Shown here piece after piece: positions 17,478 through 26,598 of a DNA stretch of 64,000 bases. The stretch's first letter is position 1. Every line of letters starts with the position of its first letter. The notes under the pieces were generated by a model. That model was not told where the DNA came from, ran no database searches, and saw only the letters and a program-made list of their open reading frames with translations. Source of the stretch: Microvirga lupini (GTDB lineage: Bacteria; Pseudomonadota; Alphaproteobacteria; Rhizobiales; Beijerinckiaceae). Location of the stretch: NCBI RefSeq assembly GCF_014191055.1, contig NZ_JACHWB010000004.1, positions 124,001-188,000 of the forward strand. The letters run 5' to 3'. The position numbers and the translations under genes were made by a program.

Positions 17478-18803
17478 TTATGCTCTTGAGCCAGCTCCAA
17501 CGGCAGGCGCCACCTCCTCGATCACCTCGTCCTTCTCGGACACCGTCTTCATGGTATCCCGCCGCACCACGAAGCACAGGATCACCAAAGGAATTCCGAT
17601 GCTGGCAGTGGCAGTGAAGAGGAGCGGATAGCCATAGGCATCCACCACCGCGCCGGACGCGCCGCCGATGAGTTTGCCGGGCAGAGCGTAGAGCGAACTC
17701 AACAGCGCGTATTGGGTGGCGGCAAAGCCCGGCGATGTCAGGCCTGACATGTAGGCGATGAGCGCTGAGCCCGCGAAACCTGCGGCGAAGTTGTCGAAGC
17801 TGATGGTCAGGGTCAGGTTGAACACCGTGGCGTTCCCTGACGCCAGCCAGGCGAACATCAGGTTGGAGCCGGCGGCGATGACGGCGCCGATCAGCAGCGT
17901 CCACCACAGGCCGAGGCGCGTGAGCGCCAATCCGCCGGCGAAGGCGCCGATGATGCCGACCCACACCCCATAGAGCTTCGACACGTTGGCGATGTCGGTC
18001 TTGGAGAAACCGAGATCGATATAGAGCGGGTTCGCCATGACGCCGGCGACGAAATCCGGCAGGCGGAAGCAGGCGATGAGTGCGAGAATCGGGATGAGGA
18101 TCAGACCCTTGCGCCGGAAGAGATCGGCCAGCGGCTCGATGATCGCAGCTGTGAAGGGAAGGCGCTCACGCACGGCGCTCTCGTTGCCACGCGGGGCCAG
18201 GAGCGTGCCGACGAGACCGACGCCCATGAGAACGGCCATGGCGAGGTAAGCACTGCGCCAGTTCACGAACTCCGCGATGTAGAGCGCACCCGCGCCCGCG
18301 CAGATGAGCGCCAGCCGGTAGCCGAGCTGGTACGAGGCCGCCATCATGCCCTGCCGTTCGGTGGAGGCCACGTCGATGCGCCAGCCATCGACCACCACAT
18401 CCTGCGTGGCGGAGGCGAAGGCGACGAGAAGCGCCGACGCGATGGTGAGGGGGAGGCTCGTCTGTGGATCGCTGGCGGCGATGCCGACGAGGCCAAGAGC
18501 CGTGATGATCTGGGCCAATGCCATCCAGCCGCGCCGCCGCCCGAGAAGGCTTGCAAGACCCGGCACATCGTAGCGGTCAACAATGGGCGCCCAGAGGAAC
18601 TTAAAGGAATAGGCCAGAGCCACCCAACTCAGCATGCCGATCTCGGTGCGTGAGATCCCCGCTTCCCGCAGCCACGCCGACAACGTGCTGAAGACCAGCA
18701 GGAAAGGCAGGCCCGAGGAAAACCCCAAGGGCAGCATGAGCGCGATGCGCCCATCGGTCAGGATGTCGCGGAGCGAAAGACGGCGTTTGGTTTCGGCAGC
18801 CAT
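17478..18803 (-). CDS. ampG: AmpG-type muropeptide MFS permease
   Basis: Encodes 441 residues with about 12 hydrophobic segments. The N-terminal GFSSGLPFLLVFSTLSAWLR, followed by FKFLWAPIVDR and later ATQDVVVDGWRID, are hallmarks of AmpG, the inner-membrane importer of anhydro-muropeptides for peptidoglycan recycling. Length is in the usual range, without the long C-terminal extension seen in E. coli. In many bacteria this import also feeds beta-lactamase induction, but no ampR/ampC is present here. The gene is upstream of nothing obvious on the same strand; the SIR2 gene, 60 bases upstream, could read into it. Confidence 0.88.
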   Translation of the reverse strand: MAAETKRRLSLRDILTDGRIALMLPLGFSSGLPFLLVFSTLSAWLREAGISRTEIGMLSWVALAYSFKFLWAPIVDRYDVPGLASLLGRRRGWMALAQIITALGLVGIAASDPQTSLPLTIASALLVAFASATQDVVVDGWRIDVASTERQGMMAASYQLGYRLALICAGAGALYIAEFVNWRSAYLAMAVLMGVGLVGTLLAPRGNESAVRERLPFTAAIIEPLADLFRRKGLILIPILALIACFRLPDFVAGVMANPLYIDLGFSKTDIANVSKLYGVWVGIIGAFAGGLALTRLGLWWTLLIGAVIAAGSNLMFAWLASGNATVFNLTLTISFDNFAAGFAGSALIAYMSGLTSPGFAATQYALLSSLYALPGKLIGGASGAVVDAYGYPLLFTATASIGIPLVILCFVVRRDTMKTVSEKDEVIEEVAPAVGAGSRA

Positions 18804-18836
18804 GAAATCACTTTGTCACTCTGGAAAGGCCAGCAC

Positions 18837-18864
18837 ATTGGCACATGGCCGTGGCGGTGCCAAT
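18837..18864 (-). other. hairpin at the 3' end of the SIR2 gene
   Basis: ATTGGCAC (18837-18844) and GTGCCAAT (18857-18864) are perfect eight-base arms around a 12-base loop, touching the SIR2 stop codon. No T run follows on either strand, so it is an RNA stem or weak terminator rather than a typical one. Confidence 0.4.
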
Positions 18865-19688
18865 CAGACCCCCGTCTCGTCCTGCTCCACGGCCTTGCTG
18901 AGCTTGGCGAGAAATTTCTCAAGCGCCTTTTCCGGCGGGCAGTCCTTCTCCATCAGCACCTGAAGGCCCCATTGCTCCAGAACGGCCTGCTCGACCGGGT
19001 TGGCGCGCAGCATGAACACATAGGATTGCGGCCGGTCGCGCTCGTAGCCCGACCCGGCCCAGGTCTTCCAGAGCCGGTGCATCAGGAAGCGGATGTTGAG
19101 ATCCGTCATGCTGTAGCCGATGAACAGGATGGTCTTGCCCAGCGCATCCGAGCGGAACTTGATGTCGAGGGGCGACTCGAAGGACAGCCGCTCCAGATAG
19201 TCGGTCTCTGCGATGACGATAGAGCCGTCATCGTCAAAATCGCCATGGTATTTCACGATCTGCGGCACGCCCTCGCGGACCCGGGCGATATCCTTGGCAT
19301 TGACGATCTTCACGTAATCCTTTCCGTGAAGGTCATAGGAGGTTTCCAGGTTCCGGTCGAAATTCGTGGTGTAGAGAATGGGAAAGTCGAGCTTGCAGAT
19401 CAGTTCGTGAACCCGGGACTTTTTCAGGGTATCCTCGGGAATGGTCCAGTTTCGATCCATCCAGCTGCGCAGGGGACCGATGCTGCCCTGCTTGAGCCGG
19501 TAATATTCCGCCAGCGTCAGGTGGTTGAGGTCCGTGCCCTTGAAGTCGGAGAGGTCGATCTTGAGCTCGTCCGCGATGTGCTCGATCAGGGTGCTCCAGG
19601 AGGGCAGGCCCACGGTCATGGAAACGCCGGCGCCAGCGAACAGGATCGCCTGCTTTGTCCTGATGGCGGAAACCAGATCCTCAAGCAC
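18864..19688 (-). CDS. orphan SIR2-like (NADase-type) domain protein
   Basis: Encodes 274 residues, essentially one SIR2_2-type domain. Visible NAD-site motifs are FAGAGVS (G19-G21), YTTNFD (T107-D111, with N109 the expected catalytic Asn), KYHGD (H148 the expected catalytic His) and IGYSMTDLNIRFL (191-202). No zinc-binding CxxC pairs are present, unlike protein deacetylase sirtuins. Domains of this kind hydrolyse NAD in several anti-phage systems, usually fused or paired with a sensor such as an Argonaute or an AAA ATPase; no such partner or added sensor domain is visible. Normal codon use suggests it is not very recent. Enzyme activity is inference. Confidence 0.82.
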   Translation of the reverse strand: MLEDLVSAIRTKQAILFAGAGVSMTVGLPSWSTLIEHIADELKIDLSDFKGTDLNHLTLAEYYRLKQGSIGPLRSWMDRNWTIPEDTLKKSRVHELICKLDFPILYTTNFDRNLETSYDLHGKDYVKIVNAKDIARVREGVPQIVKYHGDFDDDGSIVIAETDYLERLSFESPLDIKFRSDALGKTILFIGYSMTDLNIRFLMHRLWKTWAGSGYERDRPQSYVFMLRANPVEQAVLEQWGLQVLMEKDCPPEKALEKFLAKLSKAVEQDETGV

Positions 19689-19819
19689 CCCACTCTCCCT
19701 AGGTGTGTCCTGCCTTAACGCACGAAGCTGCTCTTAAGCTTCATCAGGAGATAAGGGACAACTTGAGCGTTTCGTGTGTTGTCATAGGTTGATTGGCATC
19801 GAGCACGAAAGAGCAGGAC

Positions 19820-20395
19820 GTGGCAGGCTATAAGATCAAGCAGGTCGAAACTCTCTATGAGGGCTGGCGCAAGCTTCTCAAGCTGACGGTCGAGATGCCG
19901 GACGGCCGCACCATGGCACGGGAGATCCTGAACAGCGCCGATGCGGCGGCCGTGCTGCCCTATGATCCGGAGGCGCGAAACGTCATCCTGATCCGCCAGT
20001 TCCGCGCGCCTGTCATGCATGTGGAGGGGCATCACGATCTCCTGGAGACCGTGGCCGGGCTCCTCGATGAGGACGAGCCGGAGGCTTGCGCCAAGCGCGA
20101 GGCCATGGAGGAGGCAGGCCTTCGTCTCCGTGATCTGGAACGGGTCGTCACCGCATGGTCGACCCCCGGCATCACCACGGAACGCCTGCACCTGTTCCTA
20201 GCCCCCTACACGAGCGCTGACCGGGTGGGTGAGGGCGGCGGGCTTGCGGACGAGCACGAGGAGATCGAGGTGCTGGAGATCGGGATCGGCGAACTGATGG
20301 GTATGATCGAGCAGGGTGCCATCGCCGACATGAAAACCCTGGTCCTGATCCAAGCCCTCCAGCTCCGGCATCCGGAGCTGTTTGGGAAGACCTGA
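19820..20395 (+). CDS. Nudix hydrolase, NudK-like
   Basis: Encodes 191 residues from a GTG at 19820; a TTG at 19793 would add nine residues and cannot be excluded. The Nudix region GLLDEDEPEACAKREAMEEA has the one-residue-shorter spacing typical of NudK (GDP-mannose pyrophosphatase) and related ADP-sugar hydrolases, rather than the canonical spacing. VILIRQFRAPV before it is the usual substrate strand of that group. It would cleave a nucleoside-diphosphate sugar or ADP-ribose. It is divergent from the SIR2 gene, so a link through ADP-ribose is imaginable but unproven. Confidence 0.82.
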   Translation: MAGYKIKQVETLYEGWRKLLKLTVEMPDGRTMAREILNSADAAAVLPYDPEARNVILIRQFRAPVMHVEGHHDLLETVAGLLDEDEPEACAKREAMEEAGLRLRDLERVVTAWSTPGITTERLHLFLAPYTSADRVGEGGGLADEHEEIEVLEIGIGELMGMIEQGAIADMKTLVLIQALQLRHPELFGKT

Positions 20396-20400
20396 GAGCT

Positions 20401-21249
20401 CTACACACCGAGGCGCTGCGCGTGCCAGCGCAGATGGTCCTCGATAAAGGACGCGATGAAGAAATAGGAATGATCGTAGCTGTCCTGCATCCGCAGGGTC
20501 AGGGGCTGGCCAGCCTTGGCGCAGGCCTCCTCCAGCAGTTGCGGCTTGAGCTGGTGTTCGAGAAAGCTGTCGGCGGTGCCCTGGTCGACCAGGATGTCGG
20601 GCAGGCGGGCGCCGCTCTCGATCAGAGCGCAGGCATCGTAGTTGCGCCAGGCCGAGCGGTCGGGACCGATGTAATTCGACAGGGCCTTCTCGCCCCAGGG
20701 GCAGTTCATCGGCGACGCAATGGGTGCGAAGGCCGAGACCGCCTTGAAGCGCTCGGGGTTGCGCAACGCGATGGTCAGCGCCCCGTGTCCGCCCATGGAA
20801 TGGCCGGTGATGCCCTGCCGGCTCATGTCGGCCGGCAGGTTCTCGCCGACGAGATCCGGCAGCTCCTTCTCGATGTAGGAGCGCATGCGGTAGTTTCGCG
20901 TCCAGGGCTCCTGCATGGCATCCACGTAGAACCCCGCGCCGAGGCCGAAATCGTAAGCGCCCTCTGGGTCGTCCGGCACAGCCTCGCCGCGCGGGCTGGT
21001 ATCGGGCGCGATCAGCATCAGGCCGAGCTCCGAGGCGACCCGCTGCGCGCCCGCCTTCACGGTGAAGTTCTCCTCCGTGCAGGTGAGGCCGGAGAGGAAC
21101 CACACAACCGGCACCTTCGCGTCCTTCGCCTGCGGCGGCACGAACACCGCCAGCCGCATGGGCGTGCCGGTTTCCCGCGAAGCATGGCGGTAGACGAATT
21201 GCGTGCCGCCAAAGCAGCGCGATTGCGAGACGGTCTCGAAGCTCAACAT
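20401..21249 (-). CDS. fghA: S-formylglutathione hydrolase
   Basis: Encodes 282 residues of the esterase D fold. The nucleophile is S151 in GHSMGGHGAL, the acid lies in DQGTADSFL (222-230) and the histidine is H260 in YDHSYFF; VVWFLSGLTCTEENF near residue 48 is the oxyanion-side family motif. It hydrolyses S-formylglutathione to formate and glutathione, the second step of glutathione-dependent formaldehyde oxidation. It lies 11 bases downstream of the dehydrogenase gene on the same strand, a two-gene operon for the complete pathway. Confidence 0.96.
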   Translation of the reverse strand: MLSFETVSQSRCFGGTQFVYRHASRETGTPMRLAVFVPPQAKDAKVPVVWFLSGLTCTEENFTVKAGAQRVASELGLMLIAPDTSPRGEAVPDDPEGAYDFGLGAGFYVDAMQEPWTRNYRMRSYIEKELPDLVGENLPADMSRQGITGHSMGGHGALTIALRNPERFKAVSAFAPIASPMNCPWGEKALSNYIGPDRSAWRNYDACALIESGARLPDILVDQGTADSFLEHQLKPQLLEEACAKAGQPLTLRMQDSYDHSYFFIASFIEDHLRWHAQRLGV

Positions 21250-21260
21250 CCCTCTCCCGA

Positions 21261-22373
21261 TCAGTACACGATCACCGAGCGGATCGACTTGCCCTCGTGC
21301 ATGAGGTCGAAGGCGGTGTTGATCTCGTCCAACGGCATTTTGTGGGTGATCAGGTCGTCGATGTTGATCTTGCCCTCCATGTACCAGTCCACGATCTTGG
21401 GCACGTCCGTGCGCCCGCGCGCTCCGCCGAAGGCCGTGCCCTTCCAGACGCGCCCGGTGACGAGCTGGAATGGACGAGTGGCGATTTCTCGGCCGGCCTC
21501 CGCAACGCCGATGATGATGCTCTCGCCCCAGCCGCGGTGACAGCATTCGAGCGCCTGGCGCATTACATCCGTGTTGCCGGTGGCGTCGAACGAGAAGTCC
21601 GCGCCGCCGCCCGTGAGGTCGACGATGGCCTGCACCACCTTGTCGTTGCCGATCTCCTTCGGGTTGATGAAGTCGGTCATGCCGAACTTCTTCGCCATCT
21701 CGACTTTGGCCGGATTGATGTCGACGCCGATGATCTTGTCGGCGCCCACCATCCGCGCGCCCTGAATCACGTTGAGCCCGATGCCGCCGAGGCCGAACAC
21801 CACCACGTTGGCGCCGGGCCACACCTTCGCCGTGTAGATTACCGCACCGATGCCCGTGGTGACGCCGCAGCCGATGTAGCAGATCTTGTCGAAAGGCGCG
21901 TCCTCGCGCACCTTGGCGAGCGCGATCTCCGGCAGCACGGTGAAGTTCGCAAATGTCGAGCAACCCATGTAGTGGAACACCGTCTCGCCGTCGCAGCGGA
22001 AGCGCGAGGTGCCGTCCGGCATCAGCCCTTGGCCTTGGGTCGAGCGGATCGCCGTGCAGAGATTGGTGCGGCGCGACAGGCAGGATTTGCAGTTGCGGCA
22101 TTCCGGCGTGTAGAGCGGGATTACGTGATCGCCGGGCTTCAAGGTCGTGACGCCGGGGCCGACCTCGCGCACGATGCCTGCACCCTCGTGTCCCAGGATT
22201 GCCGGGAACTTGCCCTCGGAATCGAGGCCGGACAGCGTATAGGCATCCGTGTGGCACACGCCGGTGGCCATCACCTCCACGAGCACCTCGCCGGCCTTGG
22301 GCCCCTCGATGCGGATGGTCTCGATGGTGAGCGGCTTGCCAGCCTCCCACGCCACGGCGGCCCTGGTTTCCAT
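21261..22373 (-). CDS. frmA: S-(hydroxymethyl)glutathione dehydrogenase (class III alcohol dehydrogenase)
   Basis: Encodes 370 residues of a zinc-dependent alcohol dehydrogenase. Catalytic-zinc residues appear in [13 protein letters not shown] and GHEGAGIV, structural-zinc cysteines in [17 protein letters not shown], and the NAD fold in [36 protein letters not shown] is diagnostic of class III enzymes. It oxidises the spontaneous formaldehyde-glutathione adduct to S-formylglutathione, which fghA then hydrolyses. The pair protects against formaldehyde or supports C1 oxidation; no methanol dehydrogenase gene is in the window. Confidence 0.97.
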   Translation of the reverse strand: METRAAVAWEAGKPLTIETIRIEGPKAGEVLVEVMATGVCHTDAYTLSGLDSEGKFPAILGHEGAGIVREVGPGVTTLKPGDHVIPLYTPECRNCKSCLSRRTNLCTAIRSTQGQGLMPDGTSRFRCDGETVFHYMGCSTFANFTVLPEIALAKVREDAPFDKICYIGCGVTTGIGAVIYTAKVWPGANVVVFGLGGIGLNVIQGARMVGADKIIGVDINPAKVEMAKKFGMTDFINPKEIGNDKVVQAIVDLTGGGADFSFDATGNTDVMRQALECCHRGWGESIIIGVAEAGREIATRPFQLVTGRVWKGTAFGGARGRTDVPKIVDWYMEGKINIDDLITHKMPLDEINTAFDLMHEGKSIRSVIVY

Positions 22374-22516
22374 GCTCGTGTCCTCGCTTGTGATTCGATG
22401 AGGGGACTATGTGAACCGTGGCAGCACAACGTCAAGCGAAGCGGCTTGGATGTCCGAGGCTTTCCAGATGCGCCAGCTGGTCATATGTGTCTCTTCGACA
22501 AATAAAGGATTAGCCC

Positions 22517-23167
22517 GTGCCAGACGTTCGCGCCGCCATTATCCCCGTGACGCCATTCCAGCAGAACTGCACGCTTTTGTGGTGCGAGAAGACCAAGAAG
22601 GCGGCCGTTGTCGATCCCGGCGGCGATCTCGACCGCATCCGCGAGGCAATCAGGCAAAGCGGCGTCACCGTCGAGAAGATCATCCTCACCCATGGCCATA
22701 TCGATCACGCCGGTGGCGCCGCTGAGTTGCGGGAGGAGCTTGGCATTCCGGTGGAGGGGCCGCACGAGGCGGATCGTTTTCTGCTCGACAGGCTCGCGGA
22801 GCAGGGGCGGAACTATGGCTTTGAAGCTCGCCCCGTCACGCCGGACCGCTGGTTGAACGAGGGCGACACGGTCACGGTCGGGGATCTGACGCTAGACGTG
22901 CTCCATTGCCCTGGCCACTCGCCGGGCAGCGTCGTGCTCGTGTCGAAGGATCAGCGCTTTGCTCTTGTCGGTGACGTGCTGTTCCAGGGCTCCGTGGGCC
23001 GCGTCGACCTTCCCGGCGGTGACGGCAAGGCGCTGATCCGCTCGATCAAGGACAAGCTCCTCCCGCTCGGCGACGATATCGCCTTCATCTGCGGCCACGG
23101 TCCCATGAGCACCATCGGCCAGGAGCGGCAGAGCAATCCGTTCCTGCAGGGCGAGGGGTTGCTTTAA
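22517..23167 (+). CDS. MBL-fold metallo-hydrolase, glyoxalase II-like
   Basis: Encodes 216 residues with the metallo-beta-lactamase fold. Metal ligands are in THGHIDHAGG (about residues 59-68), HCPGHSPGS, LVGDVLFQGSVGRVD and the terminal ICGHGPMSTIG. Size and the NCTLLWCEKTKKAAVVDPGG opening match the YcbL/GloB-like group. It probably hydrolyses a glutathione thioester, which would fit the adjacent glutathione-dependent formaldehyde genes on the other strand; that substrate is inference. Confidence 0.88.
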   Translation: MPDVRAAIIPVTPFQQNCTLLWCEKTKKAAVVDPGGDLDRIREAIRQSGVTVEKIILTHGHIDHAGGAAELREELGIPVEGPHEADRFLLDRLAEQGRNYGFEARPVTPDRWLNEGDTVTVGDLTLDVLHCPGHSPGSVVLVSKDQRFALVGDVLFQGSVGRVDLPGGDGKALIRSIKDKLLPLGDDIAFICGHGPMSTIGQERQSNPFLQGEGLL

Positions 23168-23184
23168 CTTATAACACCCTCTGT

Positions 23185-23284
23185 CCTCATCCTGAGGAGC
23201 AGACGTAGTCTGCGTCTCGAAGGAGGATCCAGAGAGCACTGGAGACGCCTCGTCCTTCGAGACGCTACGCTCCTCAGGATGAGG
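23185..23284. repeat. palindromic intergenic element of a second family
   Basis: Outer arms CCTCATCCTGAGGAGC (23185-23200) and GCTCCTCAGGATGAGG (23269-23284) and inner arms GCGTCTCGAAGGA (23212-23224) and TCCTTCGAGACGC (23253-23265) are perfect complements. The 100-base unit is unrelated in sequence to the GTCATTCC family. It lies between the convergent metallo-hydrolase and katA genes. Confidence 0.85.
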
Positions 23285-23312
23285 CTGTGTTTTGTGCCTC
23301 TAAAGTGAAAAA

Positions 23313-23336
23313 CGGCCCGGGATCGCTCCCGGGCCG
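23313..23336. terminator. bidirectional terminator between the metallo-hydrolase gene and katA
   Basis: CGGCCCGGGA (23313-23322) pairs with TCCCGGGCCG (23327-23336) around TCGC. On the plus strand CTCTCTTTT follows; on the minus strand TTTTTCAC follows, so it can stop transcripts from both convergent genes. Confidence 0.85.
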
Positions 23337-23363
23337 CTCTCTTTTGCCCCTACGGCTTCTTGC

Positions 23364-24830
23364 TTATTCCGCAGCCTGGATCATCACGGCGCCCTTGAGG
23401 CCCATGCGGTCCGCCACGCCGAGGCCGTAGGCCTTGTCGGCGAGATAGAAGTGCACGATCTGGCGCTTCACGATCTCCTGCGGCACGCCCTGCATGGCTT
23501 CCGCGATGTTGTCCATGAGCCGGCTCTGCTCGTCCGGCGTCATGAGGCGGAACAGGTCGCCCGGCTGCTTGTAGTCGTCATTGCCGGCGCGGTGGTCGTA
23601 GCGGTCGGCGTCGCCCGAGATTTTAAGTGGCGGCTCGGCGGCGCGCTGCGTCTGAACCGGACCGTTGAAGGAGTTCGGCTCGTAATAGGCGGCGCCACGG
23701 TTGGGGATGTCGAACAGCATGCCGCCATCCGCATGGTAGTGATGGACCGGGCAGCGCGGACGGTTGACGGGCAGCGCCTCGTAATGGGTGCCGACGCGAT
23801 AGCGGTGCGCATCCGCATAGGCGAAGATGCGGCCCTGCAGCATCTTGTCCGGCGAGAAGCCGATGCCGGGCACGATGTTGGAAGGCGAGAACGAGGACTG
23901 CTCCACTTCCGCGAAGTAGTGCTGCGCATTGCGGTTGAGCTCGAGGATGCCGACCTCGATCAGCGGGTATTCCGCATGCGGCCATACCTTGGTGACGTCG
24001 AACGGATTGTAGGAGGTTTTCTCCGCATCCGTCTCCGGCATGATCTGGACGCAGAACTTCCAGCGCGGGAACTCGCCGCCTTCGATGGCCTCGTAGAGGT
24101 CGCGCTGGGCGCTCTCGCGGTCCTTGGCCACCACGGCCTCGGCCTCGCGGTTCGTCCAGGTCTTGATGCCCTGCATGGACTTGAAGTGGAACTTCACCCA
24201 GAAGCGCTCACCCGCCTCGTTGATGAACGAGTAGGTGTGCGAGCCGAAGCCGTGCATGAAGCGATAGCCTTGCGGCAGGCCGCGATCCGAGAACAGGATC
24301 GTCACCTGGTGCAGGGTCTCGGGGCTCAGCGACCAGAAATCCCACATGGCGGTGGTGGAACGCAGGTTCGTGGCCGGATGGCGCTTCTGCGTGCGGATGA
24401 AGTCGGGGAATTTGACCGGGTCGCGGACGAAGAACACCGGCGTGTTGTTGCCGACGATGTCCCAGTTGCCTTCTTCCGTGTAGACCTTCAGGGCGAAACC
24501 GCGCACGTCGCGCTCGGCATCGGCCGCGCCCCGCTCGCCGGCGACGGTGGAGAAGCGCAAAAAGACTTCCGTCTGCTTGCCGATCTCAGAAAAGACTTTC
24601 GCCTTGGAATAGTGCGTAATGTCGTTGGTGATGGTCAGTGTGCCGTAGGCCGCCGAACCCTTGGCGTGCACCACGCGCTCCGGAATGCGCTCCCGGTTCT
24701 GGTGCGCGAGCTTCTCAATGAGCTGATAATCCTGCAGCAGCAGCGGGCCGCGCGAACCGGCCGACATGCTGTTCTGGTTGTCGGCAATCGGCGCCCCGGC
24801 CGTGGTGGTCATTGTGGTTGTTTTCGTCAT
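23364..24830 (-). CDS. katA: monofunctional heme catalase
   Basis: Encodes 488 residues from the ATG at 24830, which has an AAGGGA ribosome site; an upstream in-frame start at 24857 is less likely. Catalytic features are the distal His in [12 protein letters not shown], the Asn in [12 protein letters not shown] and the proximal heme Tyr in [31 protein letters not shown] is the family signature. Size fits the small-subunit catalases. It decomposes hydrogen peroxide in the cytoplasm. It is divergent from oxyR, so peroxide induction through OxyR is likely. Confidence 0.97.
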   Translation of the reverse strand: MTKTTTMTTTAGAPIADNQNSMSAGSRGPLLLQDYQLIEKLAHQNRERIPERVVHAKGSAAYGTLTITNDITHYSKAKVFSEIGKQTEVFLRFSTVAGERGAADAERDVRGFALKVYTEEGNWDIVGNNTPVFFVRDPVKFPDFIRTQKRHPATNLRSTTAMWDFWSLSPETLHQVTILFSDRGLPQGYRFMHGFGSHTYSFINEAGERFWVKFHFKSMQGIKTWTNREAEAVVAKDRESAQRDLYEAIEGGEFPRWKFCVQIMPETDAEKTSYNPFDVTKVWPHAEYPLIEVGILELNRNAQHYFAEVEQSSFSPSNIVPGIGFSPDKMLQGRIFAYADAHRYRVGTHYEALPVNRPRCPVHHYHADGGMLFDIPNRGAAYYEPNSFNGPVQTQRAAEPPLKISGDADRYDHRAGNDDYKQPGDLFRLMTPDEQSRLMDNIAEAMQGVPQEIVKRQIVHFYLADKAYGLGVADRMGLKGAVMIQAAE

Positions 24831-24882
24831 GGTCGTCCCTTTAAGCGGCGCGACCATGCCGCGTTGGGGTGATCAGGTCCAA

Positions 24883-24897
24883 TTGTATTGATTACAA
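24883..24897. promoter_or_regulatory. dyad in the katA-oxyR intergenic region, candidate OxyR site
   Basis: TTGTA-TTGAT-TACAA is a perfect five-base inverted repeat inside the 91-base gap. GATCAG also occurs twice, at 24871-24876 and 24903-24908, 32 bases (about three helical turns) apart. The position between divergent katA and oxyR fits OxyR binding as an extended tetramer. Confidence 0.4.
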
Positions 24898-24921
24898 AGG
24901 GCGATCAGATATTCTTATCAC

Positions 24922-25842
24922 ATGGTCACTCTCCGACAGCTCCGTTACTTTGAAACATTGGCTCGGACGAAGCATTTCGGCATGGCGGCCGATCAATGCG
25001 CCGTCACCCAGCCGGCCTTGTCCATGCAGATCAAGGAGCTGGAGCGGGAACTTGGCGTCGAGCTTGTCGAGCGCCGGGGCAATGCCATCGCGGTGACCCC
25101 GGCCGGGCAGGAGATCGCGGCGCGGGCCAAAGCCATTCTCAGCCAAGTGCGCGAGTTGTCCGATTATGCGCGCCAGCACCATGGGGTTCTCACCGGGTCC
25201 CTTCGTCTCGGGATCATTCCCTCGATTGCGCCTTACCTGCTGCCGGACATCCTGACCGCGGTCACACAGCATTATCCGCATCTCGACCTCCAGATCCGCG
25301 AGACGCAGACGAACGCCCTGGTGGAGGAGCTGATCCGAGGGGAGCTGGATGCCGTGATGGTCGCGCTGCCGGTGCAGCAGCCGCAGCTCGAAACCATGCC
25401 GCTCTTCGAAGACCGGTTCCTGATCGCCGTGCAGAGCCAAGCGGCTGCGGACTGGGTAGCGGGCGATCTGCGCACCCGCATCGGGCAGGAGCGGCTCCTG
25501 CTGCTGGAGGAGGGGCATTGCCTGCGCGATCAGGCGCTTCAGTTCTGCCAGATCGCCAACATGCAGGCCCGCCGGGCGCTCGGTGCCGCCTCGCTCACGA
25601 CGATCATGCAGATGGTGGCGGCCGGCCACGGCATCACCTTGCTGCCCGAGCTCTGCGCCGAGACGGAAGTCGACCGCAAGCGGGTGGCGCTCATCGCGTT
25701 TCCCGAAGAGCCTCCCATGCGCATCGTCGGATTGGCCTGGCGCCGCAGCTCCTCGCGAAAGGGCGACTTCATGGCGCTTGGCGAACTGATCAAGTCTCTC
25801 AAGTATGATGAGGCAGACACGGCAAAACCTGCGAAATTCTGA
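24922..25842 (+). CDS. oxyR: hydrogen peroxide sensor and LysR-type activator OxyR
   Basis: Encodes 306 residues. The N-terminal helix-turn-helix is LysR-type (LRQLRYFETLARTKHFGMAA, then QPALSMQIKELE). The redox pair is preserved: C200 and C209 in GHCLRDQALQFC, nine residues apart as in E. coli C199/C208, so a peroxide-induced disulfide is expected. It is divergent from katA, the classical target. The adjacent DsbA-family gene on the same strand begins 52 bases later and may be co-transcribed. Confidence 0.95.
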   Translation: MVTLRQLRYFETLARTKHFGMAADQCAVTQPALSMQIKELERELGVELVERRGNAIAVTPAGQEIAARAKAILSQVRELSDYARQHHGVLTGSLRLGIIPSIAPYLLPDILTAVTQHYPHLDLQIRETQTNALVEELIRGELDAVMVALPVQQPQLETMPLFEDRFLIAVQSQAAADWVAGDLRTRIGQERLLLLEEGHCLRDQALQFCQIANMQARRALGAASLTTIMQMVAAGHGITLLPELCAETEVDRKRVALIAFPEEPPMRIVGLAWRRSSSRKGDFMALGELIKSLKYDEADTAKPAKF

Positions 25843-25894
25843 TGCGTTATCACGCAAGCTGATAACCGGTTAGGTCCAGGAAGGGAGCATGCCG

Positions 25895-26530
25895 ATGCAA
25901 AATGACAATCCTGTCCGGATCCTGGTCTGGAGCGATTACGTCTGCCCCTTCTGTTATCTCGAACGGCCGGTTCTGGAGAGGATCAAGGCCGATCTCGGCG
26001 AGACGATCGAGATCGACTGGCGTTCCTTCGAGCTGCGCCCCGAGCCGGAGCCGACCCTCGATCCGAATGCGGAATATCTGCATCGGGTCTGGAAACAGTC
26101 GGTCTATCCGATGGCCGAGGAGCGCGGTCTCGACCTGATGAAGCTGCCGCCGGTTCAGCCCCGCAGTCGCAAGGCCCACGAGGCCGCCGAATACGCTCGC
26201 GAGGTGGGTTTGCTCGATGCGATGAACCATAGCCTGTTCAAGGCCTTCTTCGAGGAAGGACGCGACCTTGCCGATGTGGAGGTTCTGATCGATATCGGGC
26301 GCTCCGTCGGTCTCGACGAGGATGGATTACGCCAAGCCCTGGACAGCGGGCGTTATGCGGAGCGGGTGCTGGAGGATGAACAGCTGGCGCGGCAGGTCGG
26401 CATTTCCGGCGTTCCCGCCCTGATCGTCACTGCGGGTGCGCAGGCTTATCTCGTCTCTGGGGCTCAGCCTTATGAGACGGTGATGAGCGTCATCGCGCAA
26501 GCCAGAGGCGCGGCGGACGCTGCGAGCTGA
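25895..26530 (+). CDS. DsbA-family oxidoreductase (FrnE-like)
   Basis: Encodes 211 residues from the ATG at 25895, seven bases after AAGGGAG; the ATG at 25889 is too close to that site. The N-terminal VWSDYVCPFCYLERPVL carries the CPFC redox motif, and ISGVPALIV supplies the cis-proline loop. The helical insert in between is typical of DsbA/FrnE proteins. There is no signal peptide, so it acts in the cytoplasm, perhaps as a thiol oxidoreductase or isomerase under oxidative stress, in line with the oxyR neighbour. Confidence 0.88.
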   Translation: MQNDNPVRILVWSDYVCPFCYLERPVLERIKADLGETIEIDWRSFELRPEPEPTLDPNAEYLHRVWKQSVYPMAEERGLDLMKLPPVQPRSRKAHEAAEYAREVGLLDAMNHSLFKAFFEEGRDLADVEVLIDIGRSVGLDEDGLRQALDSGRYAERVLEDEQLARQVGISGVPALIVTAGAQAYLVSGAQPYETVMSVIAQARGAADAAS

Positions 26531-26547
26531 AACCTGTCCGAAAACGA

Positions 26548-26580
26548 AGAGGCCTCCCAGGATGGACCGGAAGACCTCTT
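26548..26580 (+). terminator. possible terminator after the DsbA-family gene
   Basis: AAGAGG pairs with CCTCTT, and a neighbouring CT/CC stretch also pairs apart from one mismatch, forming an imperfect stem followed by a short T-containing tail before the convergent YeeE gene. Confidence 0.35.
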
Positions 26581-26598
26581 TCAATGCTGGTGAGTCGT

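Noticed and set aside
18864-20395. Interpretation of the SIR2 locus as a defence island
   Set aside because: No other defence genes, integrase or composition shift surround it; kept only as a finding about the SIR2/Nudix pair.
20401-22350. 649-residue frame covering frmA and fghA
   Set aside because: The upstream two thirds are an out-of-frame reading of frmA. The true fghA start is the ATG at 21249.
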